Shown one piece after another: positions 1 through 10,225 of a DNA stretch of 64,000 bases. Position numbers and translations under genes: made by a program. The number at the start of each line of letters is the position of its first letter. Position 1 is the stretch's first letter. This DNA comes from Clostridiales bacterium (GTDB lineage: Bacteria > Bacillota > Clostridia > Lachnospirales > Lachnospiraceae): NCBI GenBank assembly GCA_021203365.1, contig JAJQBI010000041.1, positions 1-64,000 on the forward strand, written 5' to 3'. The notes under the pieces are model-generated. The model was not told where the DNA came from. It ran no database searches and worked only from the letters and a program-made list of their open reading frames with translations.

Positions 1-101
1 AAGGTTCAATATGGTAACAAAGGGAAGTTCAACTTACCCTTTTGTCGCTCAAATCTTTTTATAATAATAGGAAGAATTATTAAAGAACAGGGAGGATATT
101 C

Positions 102-1322
102 ATGGAAGCCTATGAGAGATTACTGAAATATGCCAGAATTTATACCCCCAGCGACGAGAAGAGCGATACGGTCCCCTCCTCCTTCTGCCAGTTTGATCTG
201 GCGCACACGCTGGTCCGGGAACTGAAGGAAATGGGCGTCGCCGACGCCCAGGCAGACGATAAATGCTATGTCTACGCAAAACTTCCGGCCACAGCCGGAC
301 TGGAATCCCGGCCATGCCTGGGATTTATCGCCCATATGGATACCGTATCTGATTTCTGCGACCATCCGGCCCATCCCATGGTACACAGAAATTATGACGG
401 CGGCGAGCTTCCCCTTGGGGAAAGCGGGCGGACCCTTTCTCCCAAAATGTTTCCCCACCTTGAGAAACTGAAGGGACAGACGCTCATCACCACCGACGGC
501 ACCACAATTCTGGGCGCAGACGACAAGGCCGGCATAGCCGAAATCATAACCATGACAGAGCAGATCCTGCGGGACAGAATTCCCCACGGCCCCCTGGCAA
601 TCGCCTTCACCCCCGATGAGGAAATCGGCCTTGGGCCCAGGTATTTCGATGTAGAGAAATTCGGGGCTGATTTTGCCTATACCCTGGACGGCTCCACAGA
701 AGGAGAAATCCAGTATGAAAACTTCAACGCCTGCAGCGCGGTTTTTGACATAAGAGGCGTCAACATTCATCCGGGCGCCAGCAAAGACATCATGGTCAAC
801 GCCGCGCTGGTGGCCATGGAAATAAATTCACTTCTCCCTTCCGGGGAAACCCCCAGGGACACGGAAGGCTACCAGGGCTTTTATCATCTCACCCACATGG
901 AAGGGGATGTGGCCCATGCCGTACTGCACTATATTGTCCGGGACCACGACGCCGCCGGATTTGCCAGACGTCAGGAAAAACTGCGGGAAATCACAGCTGC
1001 CATCAATGAAAAATGGGGGCTGGGCACGGTCAGCCTGAAAATACAGGATGGATACCGCAACATGGCAGAAGTCATCCAAAACGGCAACATGCACCTCATC
1101 CAGAATGCCCGGACGGCATGTGAGACCGCAGGCGTGCCGGCCCTGGTTCTCCCCATCCGCGGCGGAACAGACGGTGCCCGTTTAAGCTTCATGGGACTTC
1201 CCTGCCCCAACCTTGGCACAGGCGGCCAGGGCTGTCACGGTCCCTATGAGCACATTACCTCGGAGAGTATGGAGATCTGTACCCGCATTGCCCTGGAGCT
1301 TGTAAAAATTTACGCGCAATGA
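102..1322 (+). CDS. pepT: Peptidase T (tripeptide aminopeptidase, M20 family)
   Basis: 406 aa ORF preceded by an AGGGAGG RBS; M20 metal-site motifs (GFIAHMDTVSD, TTDGTTILGADDKAG, FTPDEEIG, RGGTDGARLSFMG). Confidence 0.95.
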   Translation: MEAYERLLKYARIYTPSDEKSDTVPSSFCQFDLAHTLVRELKEMGVADAQADDKCYVYAKLPATAGLESRPCLGFIAHMDTVSDFCDHPAHPMVHRNYDGGELPLGESGRTLSPKMFPHLEKLKGQTLITTDGTTILGADDKAGIAEIITMTEQILRDRIPHGPLAIAFTPDEEIGLGPRYFDVEKFGADFAYTLDGSTEGEIQYENFNACSAVFDIRGVNIHPGASKDIMVNAALVAMEINSLLPSGETPRDTEGYQGFYHLTHMEGDVAHAVLHYIVRDHDAAGFARRQEKLREITAAINEKWGLGTVSLKIQDGYRNMAEVIQNGNMHLIQNARTACETAGVPALVLPIRGGTDGARLSFMGLPCPNLGTGGQGCHGPYEHITSESMEICTRIALELVKIYAQ

Positions 1323-1413
1323 GACACAGGTAAAGTCTATGAAATAAGAGCAACATCGAAAATGGTGAAAAACCCATTTCCCACAACCACTTTCTCTCAT
1401 AATATAATTTAAA

Positions 1414-1548
1414 CAAGGGACCCAACCTCATGAATGCAGATGCCTGCATCGACATTCATGCGATTAGGTCCCGAACAACATGACACCGCAGGCGCTCTGT
1501 GAGGAAATCCCGGTATCACAGCGACAAAATATCTTTTTTCGCTTCAAT
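1414..1548 (-). repeat. Composite hairpin repeat, second copy (inverted relative to the copy at 24.6 kb)
   Basis: Reverse complement reads ATTGAAGCGAAAAAAGATATTTTGTCGCTGTGATACC...CATGTTGTTCGGGACCTAATCGCATGAATGTCGATGCAGGCATCTGCATTCATGAGGTTGGGTCCCTTG, collinear with 24644-24831. Confidence 0.85.
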
Positions 1549-1551
1549 TAT

Positions 1552-2984
1552 TTAATTCAGTATTGCATCCAGAATTCCGATTGATTGCAATGCCAATATC
1601 AGCATCAAAACCGGTGCCACATATTTAATCATGATATTGTATAGCTTTTTCCGTTTGAACGTATGTCCGCCGGATTCCATCTCATCCGATATCCATTTCG
1701 GTCCTACGACCCAGCCGATCAGGATACACGAGAAAAACGAAATAAACGGCATCATTATACTGTTGCTGATATAATCCATGATATCAAGCAGCTGTCCGAC
1801 CGTTCCGTTTGGCAGCTTCACTTCCATATAAAAAATACTATAGCCAAGAGTAATCACAGCAGAGGCTGCCATATAAATAACCGTTAATACAAGAGTCACC
1901 TTTTTTCTGGATGCGTGAAAAAGAACCATGCAGTTCGCAACAATTGACTCCAACACCGAGATACAGGAAGTAAGGGTCGCAAATACGGCTGTCAGAAAAA
2001 AGAGCGTCCCAACCAGGATACCCGCTTTTCCCATGGCATAAAAACCTTTGGCAGAGAAATAAACATCAGGCTCGGTCCAGCGCTCATCCCCTCCGTTCCC
2101 GAGAAAACATAGACAGCGGGAACGATCATCATACCTGAGAGCAGCGCAACTCCCGTGTCAAAAAACTCAATCTGATTCACTGCTCTGTTCAGATTGACCT
2201 CCGGTTTAACATATGAACCATAGGTGATCATAATTCCCATCGATACGCTGAGGGAAAAGAACAGCTGACTCATTGCATCCAGCAGTATTTGCAGGAATCG
2301 CTGAATCGTGACTCCTTCCAGATTCGGCGTCAGATAGAACTTTAAGCCCTGAAGTCCGTTTCTCGTGACCCCTGTTTCATCTGTATTCGTCAGTGTCAGT
2401 GAAAAAATAACAATTCCCACCACCATGATGAGAAGGACTGGCATGATAAATTTTGAAACCTTTTCAATTCCCTTTTCTACCCCATTATAAACAATCAAAG
2501 CGGTTAAACCCATAAAAAACAGGGCAAATACCACTGGTGAGACCGGCGATGCAATAAAAGAAGTAAAATATTCATCTTCAGCAGCTGCTTTGGCCCCTCC
2601 TGTCAGATATACCGTGAGATATTTGGTAATCCAGCCCCCGATTACAGCATAATAAGTCATGATTAATACAGGAACAAGAAATGTCACCACTCCAAGGAAT
2701 CTCCATTTTTCGTTCATTTCTGCATAGGCATAGATAGCACTCTTCTTTGTTTTCCTGCCAATCGCAATATCTGAAACAAGTAAGGTAAATCCAAACGTAA
2801 CGACCAGCACCAGATACACTACCAGAAACAGCCCGCCGCCATCTTTCGCAGCAAGATATGGAAAGCGCCAGAGATTTCCTACCCCTACCGCGCTTCCGGC
2901 CGCAGCCATGACAAATCCAAACTGGCTGCTGAACGTATTTTTCTTCGTATTTTTCCTCGTATTTTCCTTCATATTTTCCTTCAT
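1552..2984 (-). pseudogene. Sodium-dependent (NSS/SNF family) transporter, frameshifted into two ORFs (1992..2984 and 1552..2034)
   Basis: N-terminal NSS signature FVMAAAGSAVGVGNLWRFPYLAAKDGGGLF; the first ORF runs out of homology after SLPKVF and the second resumes with MGKAGILVGTLFFLTAVFATLTSCIS in another frame. Confidence 0.85.
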
Positions 2985-3133
2985 AATCAGTTTCCTCTGT
3001 TACAGACAGATTTCTTATAAATCCGACTGCCTGGCTCATTGCTTCGCGGGAATAAAAACAGAAAATACATTTCCTTACTCCCATTCAGGCATATAAGCAG
3101 ACAAATTGATTTTCGGAAATACCATTTTTCATG

Positions 3134-3823
3134 CTACAACAGAAAATCCATACAAAAGCCAGCCTCTTCTTCTGATATCCCCTGCTCCTTCAGAAGATGC
3201 CTGATGGTCTTCATGTAATGCTCTGATATGACCCTGCAGATACTGTCTGTATTGCCAGTATGGCAGGCATCCACCAGCTCCTTATGAATTGTGTATTGAC
3301 GGGATACTACGTAATTTCTGTCGAGATCTTCCCTGTATCCGGATATAACATTTCCATAATTCAGCTGACTCCATGCCTGATACAGCCGCGGCATATTCGC
3401 CATCTTTACGAGTTCCCCATGAAATCCGTTATCGTACGCAAACACTTCATCGTAATGTTCCACATCCAGATTTTTCATTTTATCCAGAATATCTTCCATT
3501 CGATCCAACGTATCACCTGGAATCTTACCGCCAACCAGCTTGACCGACATCGTTTCATACCCTGTTCTCATAAAATAGATCTCATAAGAATCCTGAATGG
3601 TAATCTGTTTTACCGAACATCCTATGTTTCTTGTATATTCTATCAGCCCTTCAATCTCAAGCTGTCTCAGGGCTTCACGGATGGGACCCCGGCTTATCCC
3701 GAATTCATTGGCCAGTTCTGCTTCTACAATATGATCGCCCGGTTTCAGTTCCTGACCGACGATCTTCATGCGTATTGCATCTGTTATATTTTCACGTAAT
3801 GTACGATATGCCAGTTTCCCCAT
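3134..3823 (-). CDS. GntR family transcriptional regulator (FCD/FadR-like C-terminal domain)
   Basis: Winged HTH ELANEFGISRGPIREALRQLEIEGLIEY plus helical effector domain. Confidence 0.92.
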   Translation of the reverse strand: MGKLAYRTLRENITDAIRMKIVGQELKPGDHIVEAELANEFGISRGPIREALRQLEIEGLIEYTRNIGCSVKQITIQDSYEIYFMRTGYETMSVKLVGGKIPGDTLDRMEDILDKMKNLDVEHYDEVFAYDNGFHGELVKMANMPRLYQAWSQLNYGNVISGYREDLDRNYVVSRQYTIHKELVDACHTGNTDSICRVISEHYMKTIRHLLKEQGISEEEAGFCMDFLL

Positions 3824-3910
3824 TTCTCTCCTTTATGCTTTCTCTCCATCTGCCTGTTTTTTATTTCTTTTTTCACAAAGGATTTTATCATAAAGAAGAT
3901 TCACGGTAAA

Positions 3911-5353
3911 TCATTTCTTTTTATTTTCCCGCTTTGCAAGCTTTGGCATAATCATTCCCAAAGCAGTGAGCACGATCGGTGTAATTACATTCAGCGCGAA
4001 CGTAAAACTATCTGTGCTGTACATTCCCATAATACAGCATATCGCTGTTACTGCAAAGCACCAGCCTCCAAAAAACATTGCGACCCTCTGATTTTTTACA
4101 AACCGATATTCCGACGGAAATTTATCAATGGATTTTCGAAGTGCCAAATAGGCCACAAATGCCCGCAAATAACGAAGCGGCATACATACCGAATTCAGTT
4201 TTGTCAGCTGCTGCAATACCGCGGCTGCTCCCGGCACAACAGACTGAATCAGGATAATCGCTCCCGAAAGAACAACAACAAGCAAAATACCATTCGTATA
4301 AGCGCCATGCTTATTCTTCTTACGAAGCTTTGACGGAATAAATTCCTTTGTTTTTTCATTATCCAGCAGCATACGAAGAGGCGCATCGATACTCAGAATC
4401 AGAATCGCAAACTGGCTGATCATATTGCACAAAGCATAAAGAACCAGGAAGAGATCGCCCACATGATAATATTCTCCCAGCCTCTGAAATGCCCAGTATC
4501 CACCATTTGCAGCATAAGAATTAAATGATTCCTGGCTGGCATTGATAATCTCCGGATCATACATCATTCCCATCGCAACTGTTCCCAGCATGGCACATCC
4601 AAGTACCATGACTGCCATGGCGATAATTCCTTTCGGAAAGTTTTTACTTGGATTATCTACCTTATTTACATAAGGTGAAATTTTCTCGCATCCACCTACC
4701 GCAAAAACAAGAATAGACAGAGAAGTAAAATATCCCACGTTGAAATTCGGAATCAGGTTTTTCAAGCTGAAATCCATCGATACATATTCTGCACTCGAAT
4801 TGATTACAGGAGCTGCAAACATCATCAATATATACAAAAATGACAGGATAAACACACATGTTCCCGCCAATGTCAGAAGTTTCTTCAGCGGATTCAGACC
4901 CTTGCTTGCGATAAAACATCCGATCAGGAATACAGCCAGTGTTGCAAGCTGTACCATAAAAGTCGGAAGCGAATCATACGTCTCTGCATTACGAAATATC
5001 ATCCAGCTCGTCGCCTTCAGAAAACCGCTTCCCTTACTTGCGATATATGTAATATGACATGCCCAATAGGTCCACCCTGCATAGTACGCCAGTTTTGGTG
5101 ACGTGGTTTCATAAATCCATGCATTTACACCGCTTCCACTGGTTTTAAAAGCAGCACCCAATTCACCTACCATAAGCGCATAGGGAATGAAATACAGAGC
5201 AAACATCAGGATCCAGCTGAAAATAACCTGAATTCCATTGAAATAGACGAATCCATTTACAATATTACCAAATCCCCAAACTGTAGAAAAAGCCATAAAG
5301 GCAAGCGCATGCCATGTGATCTTCTGCGCGTCTGACTTTTGTTTCTGTGACAT
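3911..5353 (-). CDS. APC family amino acid permease (YjeM-like)
   Basis: 480 aa, multiple TM segments; N-terminal FSTVWGFGNIVNGF and GSGVNAWIYETTSPKLAYYAGW typical of APC glutamate/GABA-type transporters. Confidence 0.88.
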   Translation of the reverse strand: MSQKQKSDAQKITWHALAFMAFSTVWGFGNIVNGFVYFNGIQVIFSWILMFALYFIPYALMVGELGAAFKTSGSGVNAWIYETTSPKLAYYAGWTYWACHITYIASKGSGFLKATSWMIFRNAETYDSLPTFMVQLATLAVFLIGCFIASKGLNPLKKLLTLAGTCVFILSFLYILMMFAAPVINSSAEYVSMDFSLKNLIPNFNVGYFTSLSILVFAVGGCEKISPYVNKVDNPSKNFPKGIIAMAVMVLGCAMLGTVAMGMMYDPEIINASQESFNSYAANGGYWAFQRLGEYYHVGDLFLVLYALCNMISQFAILILSIDAPLRMLLDNEKTKEFIPSKLRKKNKHGAYTNGILLVVVLSGAIILIQSVVPGAAAVLQQLTKLNSVCMPLRYLRAFVAYLALRKSIDKFPSEYRFVKNQRVAMFFGGWCFAVTAICCIMGMYSTDSFTFALNVITPIVLTALGMIMPKLAKRENKKK

Positions 5354-5491
5354 TCTTTTGTCCTCCCTCGTTTTTCTTTTTTCATTCTACCCTTTTTATT
5401 TCTTATTGTAAACTGTTAATTGTCAACAATATACAAAAAGTTTTTTATTAAATATTACCCATAAAAAATTCCTCTATCCCGCTTTATCTGC

Positions 5492-6799
5492 TCAGGCATC
5501 ACTTTTCATCCGGTCATAAAAATACAGACGCACAACGGTAGAAACCAACAAAATAGCAACTGCCATAAGCCCTGCGATTGCAATCGTGTAAAGTCCCTGT
5601 TCAGCGACAAGAGACATCTCTCCCAGCACAATATAGTTCATTGTATAATAAACACCCGCACCAGGAAGCATCGGAAAAATGGAAACAACCAGATACGAAA
5701 TTGTCGGGAATTTGCGGATACGTGCCATTGTTTCCGAATATATCGCGGCAAAAGCGGCCGCCAGAAAATATGCCGTCAGCTCAGATATTCCTGACCGCGT
5801 GGTAAAATAATACACGGTCCATGACAGCATACCCCCAAGACAGCAAATGAGCAAACCGAATCCATGAATATTAAACAGAATCGAAAAACCTGCACAGCCA
5901 ATAAAACAGGCCGCCGCATGAATCAGATACGTATACCCAGGATCCGTATTCAACGGTGAAGCACCCAGAAAGCTTACAGTGAAATTCCATGCAGCACCAG
6001 CTCCCAAAGCAATTGCCACGGCAGTCAGAAACACCTGTACGATCCGGTTGAGCCCGGAATTTGTATCGCCATAAATAATATCCCGCATTGCATTCGTAAA
6101 AAGCAATCCCGGCACAAGCAGCATCAGAGCCCCGATCACGACTGCATCCGAATTATCTGCGATACCCCATACCCCCATCGCGTAGGCAGGGATCGCCATA
6201 ACAAATGACGCAAGGATTGTCCAAAAAAATGGATTTGTACGGAAACGGTCCAGAAAACAGCCTACTAAAGTGATGATCAATCCACATATTCCGGAACAAA
6301 ACGCATCCTTAAAGCTTCCGCCAAACAGAATACAAAATCCGCCCGCCGCCAGATAGCTTCCCAGAAGCAGAAAGGGAAAACAATAGGTCAGATGATCTTT
6401 TTTTGTATCCTCGATCCAGCAATTCAGTGTATCAATATCTGGTTTTTCCTGACAGATCCTGCGGCTTAAATTACTGAAATGTTCTACAGCATCCAAGTCG
6501 TTTCCATGAAAACCGACCCGACGCATTCTCGTCAGGGACTCTCCTTTGGGTGTACGGATACTTACGATCAGACAATTTGGGATAGAAAACGCCTGCGCCT
6601 TAAGGCTTCCAAATTCTCTGTGCGAAGCATTCTTTTCAAAACTTTCCTGTCCATCTGACAAACAGGAATCTTCCGAACGATAGGCATCCAGAATCCGTAC
6701 AATACTCTCTTCCACACGAAAAGTTTCCGCACCGCTTATAGCCAGCTGGTATCCAAGTTCCGTTACCAGATCCAACAATACTTCATAATCCATAACCAT
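5492..6799 (-). CDS. Threonine/serine exporter family protein (ThrE-like, fused N and C modules)
   Basis: GYQLAISGAETFRVEESIVRIL start, soluble N-region followed by about 10 TM segments. Confidence 0.88.
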   Translation of the reverse strand: MVMDYEVLLDLVTELGYQLAISGAETFRVEESIVRILDAYRSEDSCLSDGQESFEKNASHREFGSLKAQAFSIPNCLIVSIRTPKGESLTRMRRVGFHGNDLDAVEHFSNLSRRICQEKPDIDTLNCWIEDTKKDHLTYCFPFLLLGSYLAAGGFCILFGGSFKDAFCSGICGLIITLVGCFLDRFRTNPFFWTILASFVMAIPAYAMGVWGIADNSDAVVIGALMLLVPGLLFTNAMRDIIYGDTNSGLNRIVQVFLTAVAIALGAGAAWNFTVSFLGASPLNTDPGYTYLIHAAACFIGCAGFSILFNIHGFGLLICCLGGMLSWTVYYFTTRSGISELTAYFLAAAFAAIYSETMARIRKFPTISYLVVSIFPMLPGAGVYYTMNYIVLGEMSLVAEQGLYTIAIAGLMAVAILLVSTVVRLYFYDRMKSDA

Positions 6800-6847
6800 T
6801 TCCCTTCGTAATTATTTAACCCGGTAACACATCCGGAAAAACCCGGC

Positions 6848-8011
6848 TCAGAGCAGTCTGAATACCTGCTCCACCGCCAGCCGCATGTTCTTCTTTGCCG
6901 TTTCCGGTTCCATGGCCTCATCCAGCGTCGTTACCCCGCGCACAATCGGAAAGAAGGCATCAATCCCCTCTTCATTGCAGGCAAACGCATCGTCCGTCAC
7001 ACTGCCCGCAAAAGCGATCACGCGGCAGCCATGCTTTTTTGACAGGTGTGCCACACCGACCGGCACCTTCCCCATTGCCGTCTGTCCATCCAACCGGCCT
7101 TCTCCCGTCAGGACATAGTTTGCGTCGATAAGCTCCTGCTCCAGACGGATCGCCTCAAGCACAATGGAAATCCCCGACTTCAGCTCCACATTCGGCAGAT
7201 AACTTAAAAAAGCAAAACCAAGGCCTCCCGCTGCTCCGGCGCCTGCCAGATGCGAAGCATTTTTTATTTTGCGGGTACGTTCTGCCACATTATTTTGGGT
7301 CTCCAGGTACCGAAATGTCTCTTCCGCATAATGGCGCATCAACTGATCCATCCCTTCCCGTTCCTCCGACTTCACACCCTTCTGCGGCCCAAACACATAA
7401 ACGGCTCCATTCTCGCCGCAGAGTGGATTTGACACGTCACAGGCAATCTGAAAATGACATTCCTCCAGCTCCGGAAGCACGTTCCGGTCATCAATTCGCG
7501 CGATCCTGCCCAGACTTGCAAACACAGGCGGCAGGATTTCTCCATCTGCATCATAAAACTCGTATCCGAGTGCCTGCAGCATTCCGATACCGCCTTCTGT
7601 AGTCGCACTCCCGCCGATTCCGATGAGGAATTCCCGACACCCCTTTCTGACCGCATCACAGATCATCTGTCCGACTCCGACGGTAGACGCACGCCACGGA
7701 TCCAGATTTTCACGCTTCACCAGAGTAATACCGGACGCCTCTGCCATCTCCATCACAGCTGTTTTCCCATCAGCCATCACTCCATAACGCGCCGTAACCG
7801 GCTCTCCCATCGGGCCGGTCACCGAAACTCTGGCATAGGTTCCGCCCAGCCCTTCCACAAGCGCTTCTGTCGTCCCTTCTCCGCCATCTGCCAGCGGGCG
7901 GACCACCACCTGTGCATCACAGGCATGCAGCACGCCCTCGCGTGCTGCCATCCCGGCCTCCATGGAGCTCATACTGCCCTTAAACGAATCCATCGCAATT
8001 ACAACCTTCAT
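6848..8011 (-). CDS. Glycerate kinase (GlxK/GarK type)
   Basis: MKVVIAMDSFKGSMSSMEAGMAAREG, PLADGGEGTTEAL, GIGGSATTEGGIGMLQALG motifs. Confidence 0.95.
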   Translation of the reverse strand: MKVVIAMDSFKGSMSSMEAGMAAREGVLHACDAQVVVRPLADGGEGTTEALVEGLGGTYARVSVTGPMGEPVTARYGVMADGKTAVMEMAEASGITLVKRENLDPWRASTVGVGQMICDAVRKGCREFLIGIGGSATTEGGIGMLQALGYEFYDADGEILPPVFASLGRIARIDDRNVLPELEECHFQIACDVSNPLCGENGAVYVFGPQKGVKSEEREGMDQLMRHYAEETFRYLETQNNVAERTRKIKNASHLAGAGAAGGLGFAFLSYLPNVELKSGISIVLEAIRLEQELIDANYVLTGEGRLDGQTAMGKVPVGVAHLSKKHGCRVIAFAGSVTDDAFACNEEGIDAFFPIVRGVTTLDEAMEPETAKKNMRLAVEQVFRLL

Positions 8012-8052
8012 CCGGTCTTTCCGCCTCCCACTACTGCATCATTGCCGAAAGT

Positions 8053-9024
8053 CTATTGATGGCGCACCAGCAGCCCTGCCAGTCTCTGCTTATACAGCTT
8101 TCCGTCAAAATCTGCAATTACCGAACAATTAGGTTCAGCAAAACCATACGGCTTTGCATCAAAACCGCTCATATCCGCAAGAACCTGTCCGGCATAGAAA
8201 ATCACCTGTCCGTAAGTCGCCGGTTCAGAGACACAGACATATGCCATACATGAAACCAGCTTACGCACATCTTCCCAGAGGAAACCTGCCATGGTAACAG
8301 CATCCGGGAGAGTTACAATCGATTTCTGACAATGAAGCAGATTGTATTTTGCTAAAGCCGCATTACATTCAACTGCAAATTTTGCAACTGGATTTCCTGT
8401 ATCCAGCAGTGCATCCATATCCTCCTGTGTCCAGGCTGCATCCCCTTCGTATAAATCCGCCCCTCCTATATAAATGGGAACACCACAATTCATCATAACT
8501 TTATATGCTTCTGCATCTGCATATACATTGAATTCCGCTACCGGTGTTGTATTTCCCGGGCCAAAACCGGCTGTAGACATGGACCAGATGGATTTAAGCA
8601 GGCCCATTGTCTCTGGTTCTTTCATAATCGCCAGAGCAATATTGGTAACAGGCCCAAGGGTAATAAGCTCTATTTCCCATGGGTTTTTTCTTACCAGATC
8701 CAGGATCGCATCACAGGCGTGGATCCCCGGAACCGGCGCTGTGACCGGATGAATCAGGTTCATATCCCCCATACCGTCTTTCCCGTGAACATTCATCGCA
8801 TGTACAGGCTGTCTTACCAGCGGCCGGTCGGCTCCTGCATAGACCGGAACATTTTTTCCGGCCACTTCGATGGTTTGCAGACAGTTTGCCGTCGCCTGTT
8901 CTACCGGAACATTTCCACTCACCGTTGTAATTGCCAGTACATCCACGCTGTCATCCAGCAATGCCATCAGAATGGCTACTGCATCATCTGAACCAACATC
9001 CGTGTCAATGATTACTTTTCTCAT
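8053..9024 (-). CDS. Nucleoside hydrolase (IunH family)
   Basis: N-terminal DTDVGSDDAVAILMAL, ITLGPVTNIALA, AEFNVYADAEAYKVM. Confidence 0.95.
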   Translation of the reverse strand: MRKVIIDTDVGSDDAVAILMALLDDSVDVLAITTVSGNVPVEQATANCLQTIEVAGKNVPVYAGADRPLVRQPVHAMNVHGKDGMGDMNLIHPVTAPVPGIHACDAILDLVRKNPWEIELITLGPVTNIALAIMKEPETMGLLKSIWSMSTAGFGPGNTTPVAEFNVYADAEAYKVMMNCGVPIYIGGADLYEGDAAWTQEDMDALLDTGNPVAKFAVECNAALAKYNLLHCQKSIVTLPDAVTMAGFLWEDVRKLVSCMAYVCVSEPATYGQVIFYAGQVLADMSGFDAKPYGFAEPNCSVIADFDGKLYKQRLAGLLVRHQ

Positions 9025-9144
9025 ATAGCTTCTCCTTTCATATCACGTTTTTGGATTCTTATAAAGGTTCGTCTGCTGATAATACTTACATTCCTCTCAT
9101 ATCTTCATTTACGTTTGAATTATATACCATCATACCATATAATG

Positions 9145-9180
9145 ATTGAAGCGGCAAAAAGTATTTTGTCGCTATGATAC
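9145..9180 (+). repeat. Solo hairpin repeat (GCGRCAAAA...TTTTGTCGC + TATGATAC)
   Basis: ATTGAAGCGGCAAAAAGTATTTTGTCGCTATGATAC, near-identical to 24645-24680. Confidence 0.8.
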
Positions 9181-9350
9181 ACAGGCAAGAAAACAAACTT
9201 TTCAGGAACCCGCTATGATCCCGCACTCATTGCAACGAAATACTGGAAATTGTATACTGAACGCAATGAGGTTGAGTTTATCTTCAAATAAGTTTGTCGT
9301 TGTACGGAACCCGGGCTGAAAAAAATTCGGTGAGAAGAAAATGCGAATGG

Positions 9351-10223
9351 CTATGAATACTTCAATTCAAAGTTTTCTTTTCTGTATGCAATCGGCGTGG
9401 TTCCCACAATTTCTTTAAATGCCTGCGTAAATTTACTCTGCGTTTCATACCCGACCAGCGCCGCGATTACTGCTACACTGTCCTGCGTATGCAGCAGTAA
9501 CTGCGCAGCATGACGGATCCGATAATTCTTCATGTAAGCGCCGATGGGCATTCCATAAACGGCTTTAAACACTTCTTTCAGCGTGGATGTGTTGATTAAA
9601 AATTCTTTTGACAGATCTTTGATCGTATACCTGGTGCCAAGATTTTCTGTCAGCAGGGCGTGGATTTGTCGAATGGTTTCGGTAGAATCTGCACCGTAGG
9701 CGATCTGCTCCGGAGCATCCAGCGCCTGTAAGTATAAGAAAAGGAGCAGTTCCTGCACTTTCAGCTTTAAATAAGGAAGAACCATTTCTTCCGGCAGATG
9801 ATATAAAGGAGCGAAAATCTGATCAATTTTAGGCCCTGTTGTAAAGAGGAACGAACGATCCTGTCTGCAAAAAGAGGATATAATCTTCTGCATATCCAGA
9901 TGAGCGCTCTGCACGATCTCAGGAACCTCCTGTTGCAGCACGGAGAAATCAATGGCAAAAGTAATCCCCTCATAGCGGCCAAGAGGAAACTGTATTTTTG
10001 AATGGGCACAAAGTGCAGCGCTGTGAACAGCCAGATCTCCTTCTCCCATATACAGAGAAGTGCCATTATTCAAATCCCATCCGATTCGCCCATAATGGCA
10101 ATGGTTTACCTCCATAAGAAGCGGAGATGCCGCATGATCGGATACATAGGATTCACCCTCAAAAAAGTTATAGGCTGCGTGAATTCCGGGGAAAATCTGT
10201 ATTGATTCTTCAAGAGTTTCCAT
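9351..10223 (-). CDS. AraC family transcriptional regulator
   Basis: C-terminal double HTH: LLTENLGTRYTIKDLSKEFLINTSTLKEVFKAVYGMPIGAYMKNYRIRHAAQLL...ALVGYETQSKFTQAFKEIVGTTPIAYRK. Confidence 0.93.
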   Translation of the reverse strand: METLEESIQIFPGIHAAYNFFEGESYVSDHAASPLLMEVNHCHYGRIGWDLNNGTSLYMGEGDLAVHSAALCAHSKIQFPLGRYEGITFAIDFSVLQQEVPEIVQSAHLDMQKIISSFCRQDRSFLFTTGPKIDQIFAPLYHLPEEMVLPYLKLKVQELLLFLYLQALDAPEQIAYGADSTETIRQIHALLTENLGTRYTIKDLSKEFLINTSTLKEVFKAVYGMPIGAYMKNYRIRHAAQLLLHTQDSVAVIAALVGYETQSKFTQAFKEIVGTTPIAYRKENFELKYS

Positions 10224-10225
10224 TT

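Noticed and set aside
120-770. 216-aa ORF antisense to pepT
   Set aside because: Shadow of a confident M20 peptidase gene.
6848-9024. Dedicated novel catabolic operon (glycerate kinase + nucleoside hydrolase + ThrE + APC permease)
   Set aside because: Adjacent and co-directional, but each is a common family and no sequence evidence ties them into one pathway.
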